Positions 55,239 through 64,000 of a stretch of DNA of 64,000 nucleotides are shown piece after piece (position 1 is the first letter of the stretch; each line of letters begins with the position of its first letter). The stretch covers positions 34,422 to 98,421 of the forward strand of contig CAJUBG010000003.1 of NCBI GenBank assembly GCA_910584575.1, in the 5' to 3' direction. The DNA is from an uncultured Dorea sp. GTDB lineage: Bacteria > Bacillota > Clostridia > Lachnospirales > Lachnospiraceae. Position numbers and translations under genes: made by a program. Below the pieces are notes generated by a model that worked only from the letters and a program-made list of their open reading frames with translations, was not told the origin of the DNA and searched no databases.

Positions 55239-58200
55239 ATGAACATTTTACATAAATTGGAGAAGATAAAAAACAGGAATAGTTGGGCGGGGACAGGATT
55301 TTTGCTGTTAGCGCTGCTTTTTGCCATAAATGTGAGAATGGCATATGCCGATGAGAACGAAGTTGAGCTTGATTTGCGAAAAGGCGACATTACGATTGAA
55401 GAAAACGGGTATTCCCAGAATGGGGCAGGGCAGTCTGGTTATAATAACCCACCCAGATATATTATTACAAGCGGCGGTGAAAAGACGGGAAATATGATTT
55501 CGGTCTTTGGAGGTAAACAGAATATAATGCTTCGCGACGTGCATATTGAGACTGAGGAGACAAGAGGAAGCGCAGCCCTTTATGTGCCGCCGGAGAGCGA
55601 TGGCGTCAAAGTTGAACTGACACTGGAAGGCGACAATATATTGAAGGGGGAAGAAGGAGTTTATCTTGGCAGTACGAGTAAACAGAAGGCAGAGCTGTCT
55701 ATTACTGATAAAAGTACGGGGAAAGTAGAGATTATCGGCAGAGGCGTTAATCATGCCGGAATACGTACATATAAGAATAATGTTTTCATTAATGGCGGAG
55801 AAGTGATTGTACGAGGCGGAGACGGCGCGGCCGGAATCGGAGGAAACGCTTACGAAGACTGTGGAAATGTCACGATTACAGGCGGGCATGTGGAATGCTA
55901 CGGAGGCAAAGCGGTAGATGGTGCTGGCGTTGGCGCAGGCTCTGGAATCGGCAATTCTTTTCGTGAAACAGACGGCGCGACAAGCGAGATTGGTTCGATT
56001 ACCATTTCCGGCGGAACGGTGATTGCCGAGGGCGGCGGAGACGGCGCGGCCGGAATCGGCGGAGGGAAGGGGACAGAAGACGGAAAGCAAGGGACATTTA
56101 TCCTGCGTGGGGACGCATGGGTGGACATCAGCAGCCGGAACGTGAAGTTCCTTGCTCTCGAATCCGGCGTATTGTTTGTTGGCGAGGATAATCCGGCACC
56201 GGCCGGTAAGCTCTATGGACAGAGTTACACTCTGCCAAAAGACGTGGGCATCCGTGCTAATAAGACGCTGCAGATTGAACAGGATCAGTCCTTACGGGTG
56301 CAAAAGGGGAAGGTTCTCACGATTGAAGAAAACGGCACCCTGCACAATGAAGGCACAATGAGACTCCAGGGAGAAGCCTGTCTGACCGGAGGCGGACTGG
56401 CAACCGGAAGCGGGAACTTCTATCTTTTTAATGATGCATTTGAGATTACGGACGAATGGCACGCGGATGGTACGGATTTGACTGATACGGTGAGAAGCAG
56501 GCTTACGGAGATATTTGAGGCGGCTTGTACAAGAACTATCTGCCGTGAAGGGCACTTTAAGCCGGAGACTGGCTGGAGGTTGACGTTTAATCCACAGACT
56601 GTCCGTAATGCAGGAGAATATGATGCCGCATTTACAGCAGGGGGTGATAGAACTACAAAGATTTTTAAAGTATTGACCGACAATATGGTAACGAAGATTG
56701 AGGTCATCAATCCGCCTGCAAAGACAGACTATGAGGCAGGAGATGATTTTGACCCGTCGGGAATCAAGGTTACGGCGACGCTTCAGGATGGCTCTACGAA
56801 AGATGTCACAGATGAGATTGAGTTTGAAGGCGGCAAGAATCTAAAGACGGGGCAGACGTCTGTGACGCTTATCTATACAGATTCCTATGGAAGTTCGGTA
56901 AAGGCATCTGTAGATATCAGCGTAAATAAGAAGGTTGTTGACGCCTCGGATATTCAATTGGAGGACGGTCCGAACCTTATCTATAACGGAGAAGAACAGA
57001 CCAAAACATTTACCGGAAAACTGCCGGAATATATTGACATGAAGGTACTTAGCGGCGATACTGGAAAAGACGCCGGTATATATACCGCTAAGATTGAATT
57101 TACAATTAAGGAGGGATACAAGGATTATTATACATTTGCAGACGGACCGTCCATTATATTGGATAAAGATTGGGCGATTGATAAGAAGAAACTGGACTGG
57201 GTTACAGGAGATGTGGACGCTGTCGGTAATACACGGGATGACGAGGCATATATTTATGGCGAGATAGGCGTGGACGGCATTGTCTCAGACGACAAGGAAG
57301 ACGGAAAGATACCGGAAAGTTTCCCTGCGGATAAGCTTACCGGCACTCATGACAAGCAGCCTGGGGAGAGCCAGGAGATTCAACTGGGATGGAAGGACGA
57401 GAGTGATAGATTTGAGCTTGGAGATGACGGCGCAGCAGGGAATTATGAGTTGGACGAACTGCCGGTGATTAAGGATGGCGTTATCAATGAAGTAAAGGAA
57501 TTACCCCTTCCGCCGGAATTGGATTCTGTGGAAGGAATAGAATTGCGGATGGATATTGAAGAAAGGATTTCCAAAGTACCGGAATTACTGCTTCCCCAAT
57601 ATAAGAATCCGGAAGAGTTAGAAGGGTGGATGATTAAAGAGTTTGTAGAGCAAAAAGGGGTCAGCCAGTCATACATTACGGTCTACGACCTTACGCTGAT
57701 GAGCAGAGTGGAAGGAGAGTCGGATTGGCAGAGAGCCGATGTCGGACTGATACCGGAGAAGGGCCTTACCATTATACTCCCATATCCGGAGGGGATTACG
57801 AAAGAAAAGTATGTAGGTATTGTTTCTTACATATATCCGGTAGATATGAATGGAATAGAAGCGGGAACGCAGGTTTATCTGGAGGTTGAAATGACGGACG
57901 AGGGAATTCAGTTCGTTATATCGGGGCCAGGGCCGATTGCTGTAGGCTGGAAGGAGATGTCAGGTTCAGGAGACGGCTCAGGAGGTTCAGGAGATGGAGA
58001 TGGAGATGGTTCGGGCGGTGGAGACGGCTCAGGAGACGGAGACGGTTCGGGCGGCTCAGGAGGCGGAAGCGGTTCAGGAGGTTCAGGCTCAGGAGGCGGA
58101 AGCGGTTCAGGAAGTTCGGGCAGCGGAAGCGGCTCAGGCAGCGGCGCCGGAATACTTACAGGCGACAATGCCCGGTTCGTTGTATATGCAGTCCTGGGAA

Positions 58201-58283
58201 TTTTGTCGATTGCGATTATATTTGTGGTAGTTCAGATATACAGGCTTGACAAGAAGAAGGTTAAGAGGAAATCATATGAATAA
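55239..58283 (+). CDS. Large secreted surface protein with Gly-rich beta-repeats and degenerate sortase-like tail
   Basis: The 1014-aa protein has a basic N-terminus and a hydrophobic signal core with cleavage after about MAYA. Residues of about 45-290 contain the beta-repeat region with AAGIGGNAYEDCGNVTITGG and AAGIGGGKGTEDG. A bacterial Ig-like module (about 490-570, with DYEAGDDFDPSGIKVTATL) follows, then MBG-like modules and a conserved C-terminal domain. After a Gly/Ser/Asp repeat (about 908-970) comes ILTGD, a hydrophobic helix and a Lys/Arg tail. This is the place of an LPxTG signal, but the proline is missing. The next gene starts inside its last codons. The ATG follows TAGGAGTGGGG. 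Confidence 0.85.
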   Translation: MNILHKLEKIKNRNSWAGTGFLLLALLFAINVRMAYADENEVELDLRKGDITIEENGYSQNGAGQSGYNNPPRYIITSGGEKTGNMISVFGGKQNIMLRDVHIETEETRGSAALYVPPESDGVKVELTLEGDNILKGEEGVYLGSTSKQKAELSITDKSTGKVEIIGRGVNHAGIRTYKNNVFINGGEVIVRGGDGAAGIGGNAYEDCGNVTITGGHVECYGGKAVDGAGVGAGSGIGNSFRETDGATSEIGSITISGGTVIAEGGGDGAAGIGGGKGTEDGKQGTFILRGDAWVDISSRNVKFLALESGVLFVGEDNPAPAGKLYGQSYTLPKDVGIRANKTLQIEQDQSLRVQKGKVLTIEENGTLHNEGTMRLQGEACLTGGGLATGSGNFYLFNDAFEITDEWHADGTDLTDTVRSRLTEIFEAACTRTICREGHFKPETGWRLTFNPQTVRNAGEYDAAFTAGGDRTTKIFKVLTDNMVTKIEVINPPAKTDYEAGDDFDPSGIKVTATLQDGSTKDVTDEIEFEGGKNLKTGQTSVTLIYTDSYGSSVKASVDISVNKKVVDASDIQLEDGPNLIYNGEEQTKTFTGKLPEYIDMKVLSGDTGKDAGIYTAKIEFTIKEGYKDYYTFADGPSIILDKDWAIDKKKLDWVTGDVDAVGNTRDDEAYIYGEIGVDGIVSDDKEDGKIPESFPADKLTGTHDKQPGESQEIQLGWKDESDRFELGDDGAAGNYELDELPVIKDGVINEVKELPLPPELDSVEGIELRMDIEERISKVPELLLPQYKNPEELEGWMIKEFVEQKGVSQSYITVYDLTLMSRVEGESDWQRADVGLIPEKGLTIILPYPEGITKEKYVGIVSYIYPVDMNGIEAGTQVYLEVEMTDEGIQFVISGPGPIAVGWKEMSGSGDGSGGSGDGDGDGSGGGDGSGDGDGSGGSGGGSGSGGSGSGGGSGSGSSGSGSGSGSGAGILTGDNARFVVYAVLGILSIAIIFVVVQIYRLDKKKVKRKSYE
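57961..58155. repeat. Gly/Ser/Asp-coding low-complexity repeat
   Basis: Short units such as GGTTCAGGAGGCGGAAGC repeat with variation and encode GSGGSGDGDG-type sequence forming the wall-spanning stalk. Slippage is likely. Confidence 0.8.
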
Positions 58284-60837
58284 GAAGCAAATGTATACGA
58301 AAAGGAATTTGCTCGGAATCATTGCCATCTCATTCTTCCTGTGGGGAGGAACGACGGCATATGCATCCGACAATGTGAATTTAGATTTGACGAAAGGCGA
58401 TATTGAAATCAGCGTAGACGGCTACCGCCAGAACGGTGGAGAGTTGAAAGACGGCCCTGAGGACGGAAGCTATGTGATTACCTCAGACGGTGCGGAGACG
58501 GGGAATGTGATAACGGTAGTAAGCGGCAAGCGCCATGAAATTATATTAGACAATGTCAGAATCCATGCTGCCGCAGACAGAGGTTACAATCCCATCTACA
58601 TAGCCCCCAAGGCAAAGGCCAGCCTTACACTGAAAGGGACGAATGTGGTGCAGTCCGACGGCTACGCGGGAATCGCAGTACCGGAGGAAGCGTCTCTGAC
58701 CATCGAGGCAAAGAACGGCGGTACTTTGGATGCCTGGGTTGGGGCTGCGTCGATAAGCGCCGGAATTGGAGGCACATTCAGGGATAATGAAGGAAATGAT
58801 ACACAGAACGCCAACTGTGGGACTATTGAGATTAACAGCGGCGTAATCAATACCTCATCCATTGGAAAGGGAAATACAGGGACAGCGGCAGAGGGCGGTA
58901 CGTTGGTTTCTGATGATGACGGTACGGCCTGGATTGACGCAGGGAGTGTGAGCGCAGGAAAGCGTGGTTTTGTGTCTGGCGTCATATTTGACGGCGCTGA
59001 CGGACAGGTGTATGGCAGTTATACTTTGAATAAAGAGGGGCTGCTTGTTCCTTTCGGCAAGACACTGACCATATCCGCAAGACGGACACTGACGGTTCCA
59101 AGGAAATATCCCCTGACCCTTGAGGGCAGCCTTGTGAATAACGGGACCCTTAAGATTGGCGACGAGAACAGTCTCCTTGGAAACGGCGGACTTGCCGGCG
59201 GTACAGGTGAGTTCTATATACTCAGCGGACTTACAGCAGACATGTTCTCCGTACCGGATGGAATACTTTACGGTACAGGCGAGGATCATACGGAGTATGT
59301 GGAGAAATATGTAAAGGACAGCATTCAGGCAGGCAGCTCTACCGTTTGGGTGCGGGGGCAGGTATTTAATCGGGCGCAGGGCGGCGACTGGGAGATGGAG
59401 ATTAAACCGTCCGAGGTCATTGAGAAAGGAACCTACACGGTTACATTTACCGATCCGGAGGATGAGTCAAACCAGGTAAGCAAGAGCTTCGAGGTGCTTG
59501 ACGCCGGAGAACTGACGAGTATGGTGATTACTACGCCGCCCGAAAAGACCCAGTATACCTATGGAGAACGTTTCAGCAAGAAGGGGATGGAGGCTTCGGT
59601 TACATACAGCTCAGGCGCAACCAAGACTCTGTCGAATGAAAAGGTGAAGGTTAAAGACGGGAATCTAAATGTGGGGCAGGAATCGGTAACCCTTTATTAT
59701 AAGGAAAACGGAAAAGAAGTAACCTGCACCGTGGGGATTCAGGTATCCCCAAAAGAGATAGACGTCTCCAAGATTAACTGGGAGGAAAGAAGCAAGGCAG
59801 CCTTTGTCTATAACGGTACGGTTCAGTCGTTTGATTTCCGCGCCGATATGCCGGACGGCCTTAAGGTGTCTGTCGGCGGGGTCAACAGTGCGACAAACGC
59901 AGGCGTTTACACGGCGACGGTTGACTTCTTTCTGGACGAGAGTTATGCGGGCAACTATGTGCTTGCAGGCAGTACGTCTGTGACAAAGGAGTGGACCATT
60001 GCCCCCATACAGTTAGAGTGGAATACAGGTGATCTTGAGGTCGCGGGAAATACAAGGGATGACAATGTCTACGTCTACGGTGAGTTAGGGGTGGAGGGCA
60101 TTCTTCCTGCGGATGCAAAGAGTGAGAAATTAACCACGAGCTTTCCGGCAGATAAGATTACAGGAACCCATAACGGGCTGGCAGGAGACGAGCAGGAGAT
60201 TACGCTAATGTGGGCAGATGAGAATGACCGGTATTCTCTTGGGGACGACGAGACGGCAGGAAATTATGCGCTGCCGGATGAACTTCCGATTCTTCCTGCC
60301 GTGATAAATGACATTAAGATTACTGTGGCGCCTCCGGAATTGGAGTTCGGAGGAGGCTTGGCATACAGGCTGGATATTGAGAGTGGGATTTCTTTCGTGC
60401 CAAGCGGGCTTAAGAGTGAGCCGGATTACGATTTCCCAAGTGAAATCCAGAAGGGGTTGATTCAGGCAGTAATGAAGAAGGGAATCAGCCAGACCTATGT
60501 GAATACCTATGATGTTACCCTGATGCGCAAAGAAAAGGGTGAGTCGGAGTGGAAACGGGTAAGGGCTGACTTAGACCCGTCCGAAGGGATGACGGTGACC
60601 ATTCCGTATCCGAAGGGAATTACAAAGGATGCCTATGACGCTGTGGTCGCCTATATTTATCCTAAGGATATCGGCGATGAGAAAGCCGGAACGATTGTCT
60701 ATCCGGAGGTGACAAAGGCGGATAAAGGAATCCAGTTTGTTGTACCGGAGGCCGCGCCTGTGGCCGTGGGATATAAAAAGGCAGCCGCTTCAAAGGGATT
60801 TAGTTTTTGGAAGGACAGTTTTAAGAAAAGGAAGTAA
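58276..60837 (+). CDS. Secreted beta-repeat protein, paralog of the preceding gene, without wall anchor
   Basis: From the ATG at 58276 the protein has 853 residues. It has a signal peptide (MNKKQMYTKRN, core LLGIIAISFFLWGG, cleavage after TAYA). A TTG at 58246 would add ten residues but has no ribosome site; GAGGA precedes 58276. The mature part repeats the plan of its neighbour: the N-terminal repeat region, an Ig-like module and the C-terminal domain with GNTRDDNVYVYGELGVEGI and FPADKITGTH. It ends abruptly in a Lys/Arg-rich stretch with no stalk, sortase motif or membrane helix. It may be released or held by other contacts. It overlaps the upstream gene by eight bases and lies two bases before the JetA-like gene. 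Confidence 0.85.
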   Translation: MNKKQMYTKRNLLGIIAISFFLWGGTTAYASDNVNLDLTKGDIEISVDGYRQNGGELKDGPEDGSYVITSDGAETGNVITVVSGKRHEIILDNVRIHAAADRGYNPIYIAPKAKASLTLKGTNVVQSDGYAGIAVPEEASLTIEAKNGGTLDAWVGAASISAGIGGTFRDNEGNDTQNANCGTIEINSGVINTSSIGKGNTGTAAEGGTLVSDDDGTAWIDAGSVSAGKRGFVSGVIFDGADGQVYGSYTLNKEGLLVPFGKTLTISARRTLTVPRKYPLTLEGSLVNNGTLKIGDENSLLGNGGLAGGTGEFYILSGLTADMFSVPDGILYGTGEDHTEYVEKYVKDSIQAGSSTVWVRGQVFNRAQGGDWEMEIKPSEVIEKGTYTVTFTDPEDESNQVSKSFEVLDAGELTSMVITTPPEKTQYTYGERFSKKGMEASVTYSSGATKTLSNEKVKVKDGNLNVGQESVTLYYKENGKEVTCTVGIQVSPKEIDVSKINWEERSKAAFVYNGTVQSFDFRADMPDGLKVSVGGVNSATNAGVYTATVDFFLDESYAGNYVLAGSTSVTKEWTIAPIQLEWNTGDLEVAGNTRDDNVYVYGELGVEGILPADAKSEKLTTSFPADKITGTHNGLAGDEQEITLMWADENDRYSLGDDETAGNYALPDELPILPAVINDIKITVAPPELEFGGGLAYRLDIESGISFVPSGLKSEPDYDFPSEIQKGLIQAVMKKGISQTYVNTYDVTLMRKEKGESEWKRVRADLDPSEGMTVTIPYPKGITKDAYDAVVAYIYPKDIGDEKAGTIVYPEVTKADKGIQFVVPEAAPVAVGYKKAAASKGFSFWKDSFKKRK

Positions 60838-60839
60838 TT

Positions 60840-62201
60840 ATGCAATTACGAAGCGAGATCCCGGACACGTTTTGGAGTCTATTCCGAAGCGTGAACCGGG
60901 AGATTTATATAGAAGCACTTTTGTGCATTAACGACGAATATCAGTACAGTAATTATTTTCTTACCAGAGAAGTGTGTATCCAGGTGTTAAGCGATATGAA
61001 CGCTAGGAAACGTTTTGAGCTTAAGGCAGAAGAAAGCGAGACTGAGTCTGACATGATGGAGACGCCCTCAGCCAGAATTTTAAGCTGGCTTCTGAAAACA
61101 GGTTGGCTGAAACGGATTGAGGATTATCACTCATTGGTGACAAATATTGTGATTCCGGACTATTCGGCAGTATTTATTGAAGCGTTCGAGCGTCTGAACT
61201 CCGATGAGATGGAGGAGACAGACATTTACATCCAGAATGTCTATGCAACGCTTTTTTCTTTCCGGAACGACCCCAGAGCCAGCCTGAGTATGTTAAGGAC
61301 AGCTTTGTTCAACACCCGACGGCTTAATAAGGCGTTACAGGATATGCTTCACAATATGGACAAGTTCTTCGGGCGGCTGTTAGAGCAAGAATCTTACGGC
61401 GACCTGCTTCGAGAACATTTGGACGGATATGTGGAGGAGATTGTACGCAAGAAGTACCACATTCTGAAAACCTCCGATAATTTCTACATTTACAAGATGG
61501 ATATCAAGAAATGTATTCGAGAGATGCGTGAGAACGAGGAATGGATTGAAAATGTCCGCAGGTGCGCGCGGGCTATGGGGGATACGAGGGACGATGTGCT
61601 TGAGCTTCTGGATTTGATTGACAGAGGCTTCGATGATATCGAGCACCGGATTTCCAATATGGATAAAGAGCACACGAAATATGTGCGTGCGACGGTGACG
61701 CGGCTTGACTACCTCCTAAGCGGCGAGTCAGACACCAAGGGACTGGTGGTTCAGCTTTTGAACCGGATGGCGGCAGGCAAGGGCCAGGATGAGCTAATCC
61801 AAAAGACAGGAGAGAGGATGAACCTTTCCCTTGTAGAAATGTTGTCGGAGAAGTCCCTGTACAAACGCCGCAAGAGTCGGAAGGACTTCGTCAGCCAGAT
61901 GGCGGCGGATGTGGAGATTGAGGATTTGAATAAGGCGGATGTGCTGAGACTGAATCGAATCCAGGTGCGTTACAGTAAAGAGGAGATTGAGGACTTCATT
62001 GAGATGCATATGGAGGACGAAATTATGGATGCTGCGAAGATGGAGATTGAAAATAAGGAAGAATTCGAGAAGCTGATTCTGGCATACGATTACAGCACCA
62101 GAAAGAACAGCAGATATGCTATATTGGAGGATGAACCAGAGCTTGTAGAGAGGAACGGATACCGGTATCCGGCTCTGCGGTTCGTGCGCAGGGGCGTGTG
62201 A
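60840..62201 (+). CDS. Orphan JetA-like protein (DUF5716 type)
   Basis: The 453-aa soluble protein begins MQLRSEIPDTFWSLFRSVNR, which I recall as the start of the DUF5716/JetA family. It has an N-terminal winged-helix-like region, a helical middle (FNTRRLNKALQDMLHNMDKF, about 160-180), a coiled-coil (about 185-310) and a small C-terminal domain. No jetB, jetC or jetD lies nearby: the gene ends at a terminator and PilZ follows on the other strand. It starts two bases after a surface-protein gene, with AAGGAAG as ribosome site, so it is cotranscribed with two secreted proteins. A kleisin-like role without its SMC partner is puzzling; it may work with another SMC protein. Confidence 0.75.
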   Translation: MQLRSEIPDTFWSLFRSVNREIYIEALLCINDEYQYSNYFLTREVCIQVLSDMNARKRFELKAEESETESDMMETPSARILSWLLKTGWLKRIEDYHSLVTNIVIPDYSAVFIEAFERLNSDEMEETDIYIQNVYATLFSFRNDPRASLSMLRTALFNTRRLNKALQDMLHNMDKFFGRLLEQESYGDLLREHLDGYVEEIVRKKYHILKTSDNFYIYKMDIKKCIREMRENEEWIENVRRCARAMGDTRDDVLELLDLIDRGFDDIEHRISNMDKEHTKYVRATVTRLDYLLSGESDTKGLVVQLLNRMAAGKGQDELIQKTGERMNLSLVEMLSEKSLYKRRKSRKDFVSQMAADVEIEDLNKADVLRLNRIQVRYSKEEIEDFIEMHMEDEIMDAAKMEIENKEEFEKLILAYDYSTRKNSRYAILEDEPELVERNGYRYPALRFVRRGV

Positions 62202-62217
62202 TGAGCACGCCCCTTTT
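62191..62217 (+). terminator. Terminator overlapping the stop of the JetA-like gene
   Basis: GGGGCGTG (62191-62198) pairs with CACGCCCC (62206-62213), followed by TTTT. The stop codon lies in the loop side of the hairpin. Confidence 0.85.
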
Positions 62218-62223
62218 GTAAAC

Positions 62224-62580
62224 TTACTGATTAGCGCCCTCGTCAATCCGGTTCAGCATATCGTAAATCTCAATCCTCTTAGCGTTCATCTCCGGCAGTC
62301 CGATAAAAATGGTTCCGCACATATAACGCTCGTCTTCGGTCTGTTCAATTCTGACCACTTTCAAAAATGCATGGATAATCTCATCCGTCCATATCTTAAG
62401 ATCAGCTTCATATACCTCCCCAATCAACAGGGGGGCGTCACAGATAAATCCTACGCCTGTCTTGGATACGTTCAGCACGTCAATCTCTACATTCTCTGGT
62501 TCGGCTGAACTGTCGCTCATATTCTTAATCGCTAACCGTGCCGTTAAGCTAATTCGTCTGTCACGTCTCTTTTCTTCCAT
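62224..62580 (-). CDS. PilZ-domain protein, probable c-di-GMP receptor
   Basis: The 118-aa protein from the ATG at 62580 (a GTG at 62592 is also in frame) is a single PilZ domain. It has the RRDRR motif near the N-terminus (RxxxR type) and DVLNVSKTGVGF (D/NxSxxG type), the two segments that clasp cyclic di-GMP. AGGTGG precedes the ATG. It could link c-di-GMP to surface or motility functions, and it lies next to the surface-protein operon, but no partner is visible. Confidence 0.88.
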   Translation of the reverse strand: MEEKRRDRRISLTARLAIKNMSDSSAEPENVEIDVLNVSKTGVGFICDAPLLIGEVYEADLKIWTDEIIHAFLKVVRIEQTEDERYMCGTIFIGLPEMNAKRIEIYDMLNRIDEGANQ

Positions 62581-62592
62581 ATTCCGTACCAC

Positions 62593-63147
62593 CTTTCGCA
62601 GAAACTCTTTCTATTTAATAATTTTATCGCATTTGGACATATTTGTAAAGCGGTCTAAAAGACTTCACGCTGAAAGCAAGACGGAGAACCAGATAGAAAG
62701 TTATGTAGTTGTTATGATGGAGTTATGAACAACTGAATGCCTGGTGTTGAGAACACTATAATAATATGGGTACGTCGGGATAGCAATATCATCCTAAAGT
62801 ACCTTGCTAATTGAATAAAGGCTTTACACCACATTCACCGATTGATATAATTAGTTGTCGCTGTAATTTGTGCTGTTAGAATTTGTGCTGTTAGAGTTCT
62901 TGATTCTGGCGTTAGGCGTGATTGTATCCATACGCAGAAGAAGTAGAAGGGTAATATAATTTTAGGATACTAAGTAATACGGGATATCGGAGAATGTAAT
63001 ATTTTTCCGGTATCCCGTTTGTAATATCCGAGCAAGGGAGAAGCTGAAAATTTATGTGGATTTATAAATAGAATTATGTAGGGCGGCATGATACAATGTA
63101 GATGTTGGATTTTTTGATACAAAGATATTTTGTAAGGAGTGGCTGCG
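62593..63147. other. Intergenic region with short repeat and hairpin
   Basis: No gene recognised. AATTTGTGCTGTTAG occurs twice in tandem at about 62866-62896. An inverted repeat ACGGGATATCGG (62979-62990) with CCGGTATCCCGT (63007-63018) looks like a terminator, but no gene precedes it on the plus strand. This may be the scar of a lost gene. Confidence 0.5.
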
Positions 63148-63666
63148 ATGGATAAAAATTTTGATATTATAAAAGATGTTGATGGCAAAAGTATTGTACT
63201 TATTAATGATTTGCGGTTTAAGGGAAGAAGGAGTGTCGATTGGAACATTGTAGAAAATTGTTTGAAAGAATATATCGGAGAGTGCGTACAAATTATGGAA
63301 ACATCAGATATTGTATATATAGGTACTGATTTTCCAGACGAATTTTCACATTCTAAAGATACAAAGGAATTAAGGGGTGCAAATATGTATGCAAAAGCAA
63401 ATTCTTCAAGCATTATCAGGGAGTTGATTGAAATCGCCACAAATAAAAGCTTTGCAGAAAATTATGCACAAAAACATGACATAGATGCAAAATTTGGCTG
63501 GTACAGATATGATACACGTTTTGCAATTCCAATATATGATGATACTGGTGAGCTGGTTAGATACAATATTTTTAAAGCAAGGATTTTTGTGCGCCATGCA
63601 AAGGATGAGAAATTGTATTTGTACGATATATTAAGAACAAAAAAAAGAAACGAGCAAGCCGCTTGA
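63148..63666 (+). CDS. Small protein of phage/toxin-associated type, possibly a BECR-fold nuclease
   Basis: The 172-aa protein from ATG 63148 follows AAGGAG by eight bases. It contains YIGTDFPDEFSHSKDTK, then AKFGWYRYDTRFAIPIYD and RYNIFKARIFVRHAKDEKLY. I recall similar segments in clostridial phage-associated polyvalent proteins and predicted Barnase-EndoU-ColicinE5-RelE-like nucleases. The conserved His/Arg/Tyr residues fit that idea, but it is tentative. It is AT-rich, unlike its housekeeping neighbours, and no immunity gene was seen next to it. Confidence 0.6.
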   Translation: MDKNFDIIKDVDGKSIVLINDLRFKGRRSVDWNIVENCLKEYIGECVQIMETSDIVYIGTDFPDEFSHSKDTKELRGANMYAKANSSSIIRELIEIATNKSFAENYAQKHDIDAKFGWYRYDTRFAIPIYDDTGELVRYNIFKARIFVRHAKDEKLYLYDILRTKKRNEQAA

Positions 63667-64000
63667 GCAATAGCTGTACGGTCGAAAAACTCATTTCTTC
63701 ATATCTGTATTTTAAAGATATATTATAGACTTGTCAAGTGCAAAACAGCTTTAATTGCTTAAATTGATGCTTACTTTCTTAGAGCGCATGGGATTCTTAC
63801 AGAACAGATGCTGCAGATAGTATTCATGTTTTTTGTTTTCCCTTTCACAGTCTTTTCCAGCTCTTTTTCATTTTCATTGCCTGTAAATTCCATTTTGATA
63901 CTTATGAGGATTCTCGGATGTAACACCCGTTTGGTTTTTAATACTGATTTGGAGAAATAATTTTGGAATATTATACCAGAAATAGTTGACAAAAAGTGTC
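63667..64000. other. AT-rich end of window without a supported gene
   Basis: A 73-codon minus-strand frame (63771-63992) has no good ribosome site and no recognised family. TTGACA at 63986-63991 may be the -35 of a gene beyond the window. Confidence 0.35.

Noticed and set aside
57908..58168. Minus-strand proline-rich frame opposite the Gly/Ser stalk
   Set aside because: It is a shadow of the low-complexity repeat on the plus strand and has no ribosome site.
63771..63992. 73-codon minus-strand frame at the window end
   Set aside because: No ribosome site, no recognised family and unremarkable composition.

Overview
The window looks like chromosomal DNA of an anaerobic, spore-forming, Gram-positive Clostridia, most likely a gut Lachnospiraceae. 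The reasons are: LPxTG-type surface proteins, spoVG and spmB, the GlgC/GlgD pair, a DnaD/DnaC primosome operon, a flavodiiron-rubredoxin protein for oxygen or NO defence, a GH36 alpha-galactosidase, a proline T-box in front of proS, and purine-rich Shine-Dalgarno sites before almost every gene. No rRNA, tRNA, insertion sequence or CRISPR array was seen. Family names come from reading motifs and recalled family resemblance; no database search was possible.

Layout. (1) 1-10.4 kb is accessory and AT-rich: an HTH protein cut by the window edge, a decayed AAA ATPase, a 56-aa ORF, a 1568-aa LPKTGD surface protein (minus strand), a small helical protein, an HTH regulator with a candidate operator, and a PD-(D/E)XK transposase-like nuclease with an internal 24-bp tandem repeat. 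(2) 10.4-14.8 kb holds a second LPKTGD surface protein, paralogous to the first and sharing its upstream leader. (3) 14.9-26.4 kb is the most notable locus, a Wadjet-like (Jet) SMC defence operon in an unusual order: jetD, then an AAA ATPase fused to a PD-(D/E)XK domain, jetA, a frameshifted AlbA_2-type gene, jetB, jetC and a small membrane protein. (4) 26.5-54.2 kb is mainly housekeeping: a NatA/NatB-like ABC exporter, alpha-galactosidase, a FAD-Rieske oxidoreductase, flavodiiron protein, asnS with a two-component system and an SbcD/YhaN-like pair, prs-dnaC-dnaD, murC, glgCD, spoVG, an RluA-type pseudouridine synthase, a Na+/Ca2+ exchanger, T-box-proS and spmB. (5) 54.3-62.6 kb holds a small membrane protein and an operon of two further beta-repeat surface proteins followed by a second, orphan JetA-like gene (DUF5716 type), then a PilZ protein. 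(6) 62.6-64 kb is AT-rich and accessory, with one phage/toxin-like small protein.

How the parts fit. The Jet operon should encode a plasmid-restricting SMC complex (JetC ATPase, JetA kleisin, JetB KITE-like subunit, JetD toprim nuclease). Its inserted genes and trailing membrane protein make it a non-standard version. A surface-protein gene precedes a Jet gene twice, at 10-15 kb and 55-62 kb. A three-site DnaA-box cluster sits directly upstream of the dnaD-dnaC-prs operon, which suggests DnaA control of primosome genes. The four large secreted proteins share a glycine-rich beta-repeat N-terminal region but end differently: two canonical LPKTGD signals, one degenerate ILTGD signal and one with no anchor.
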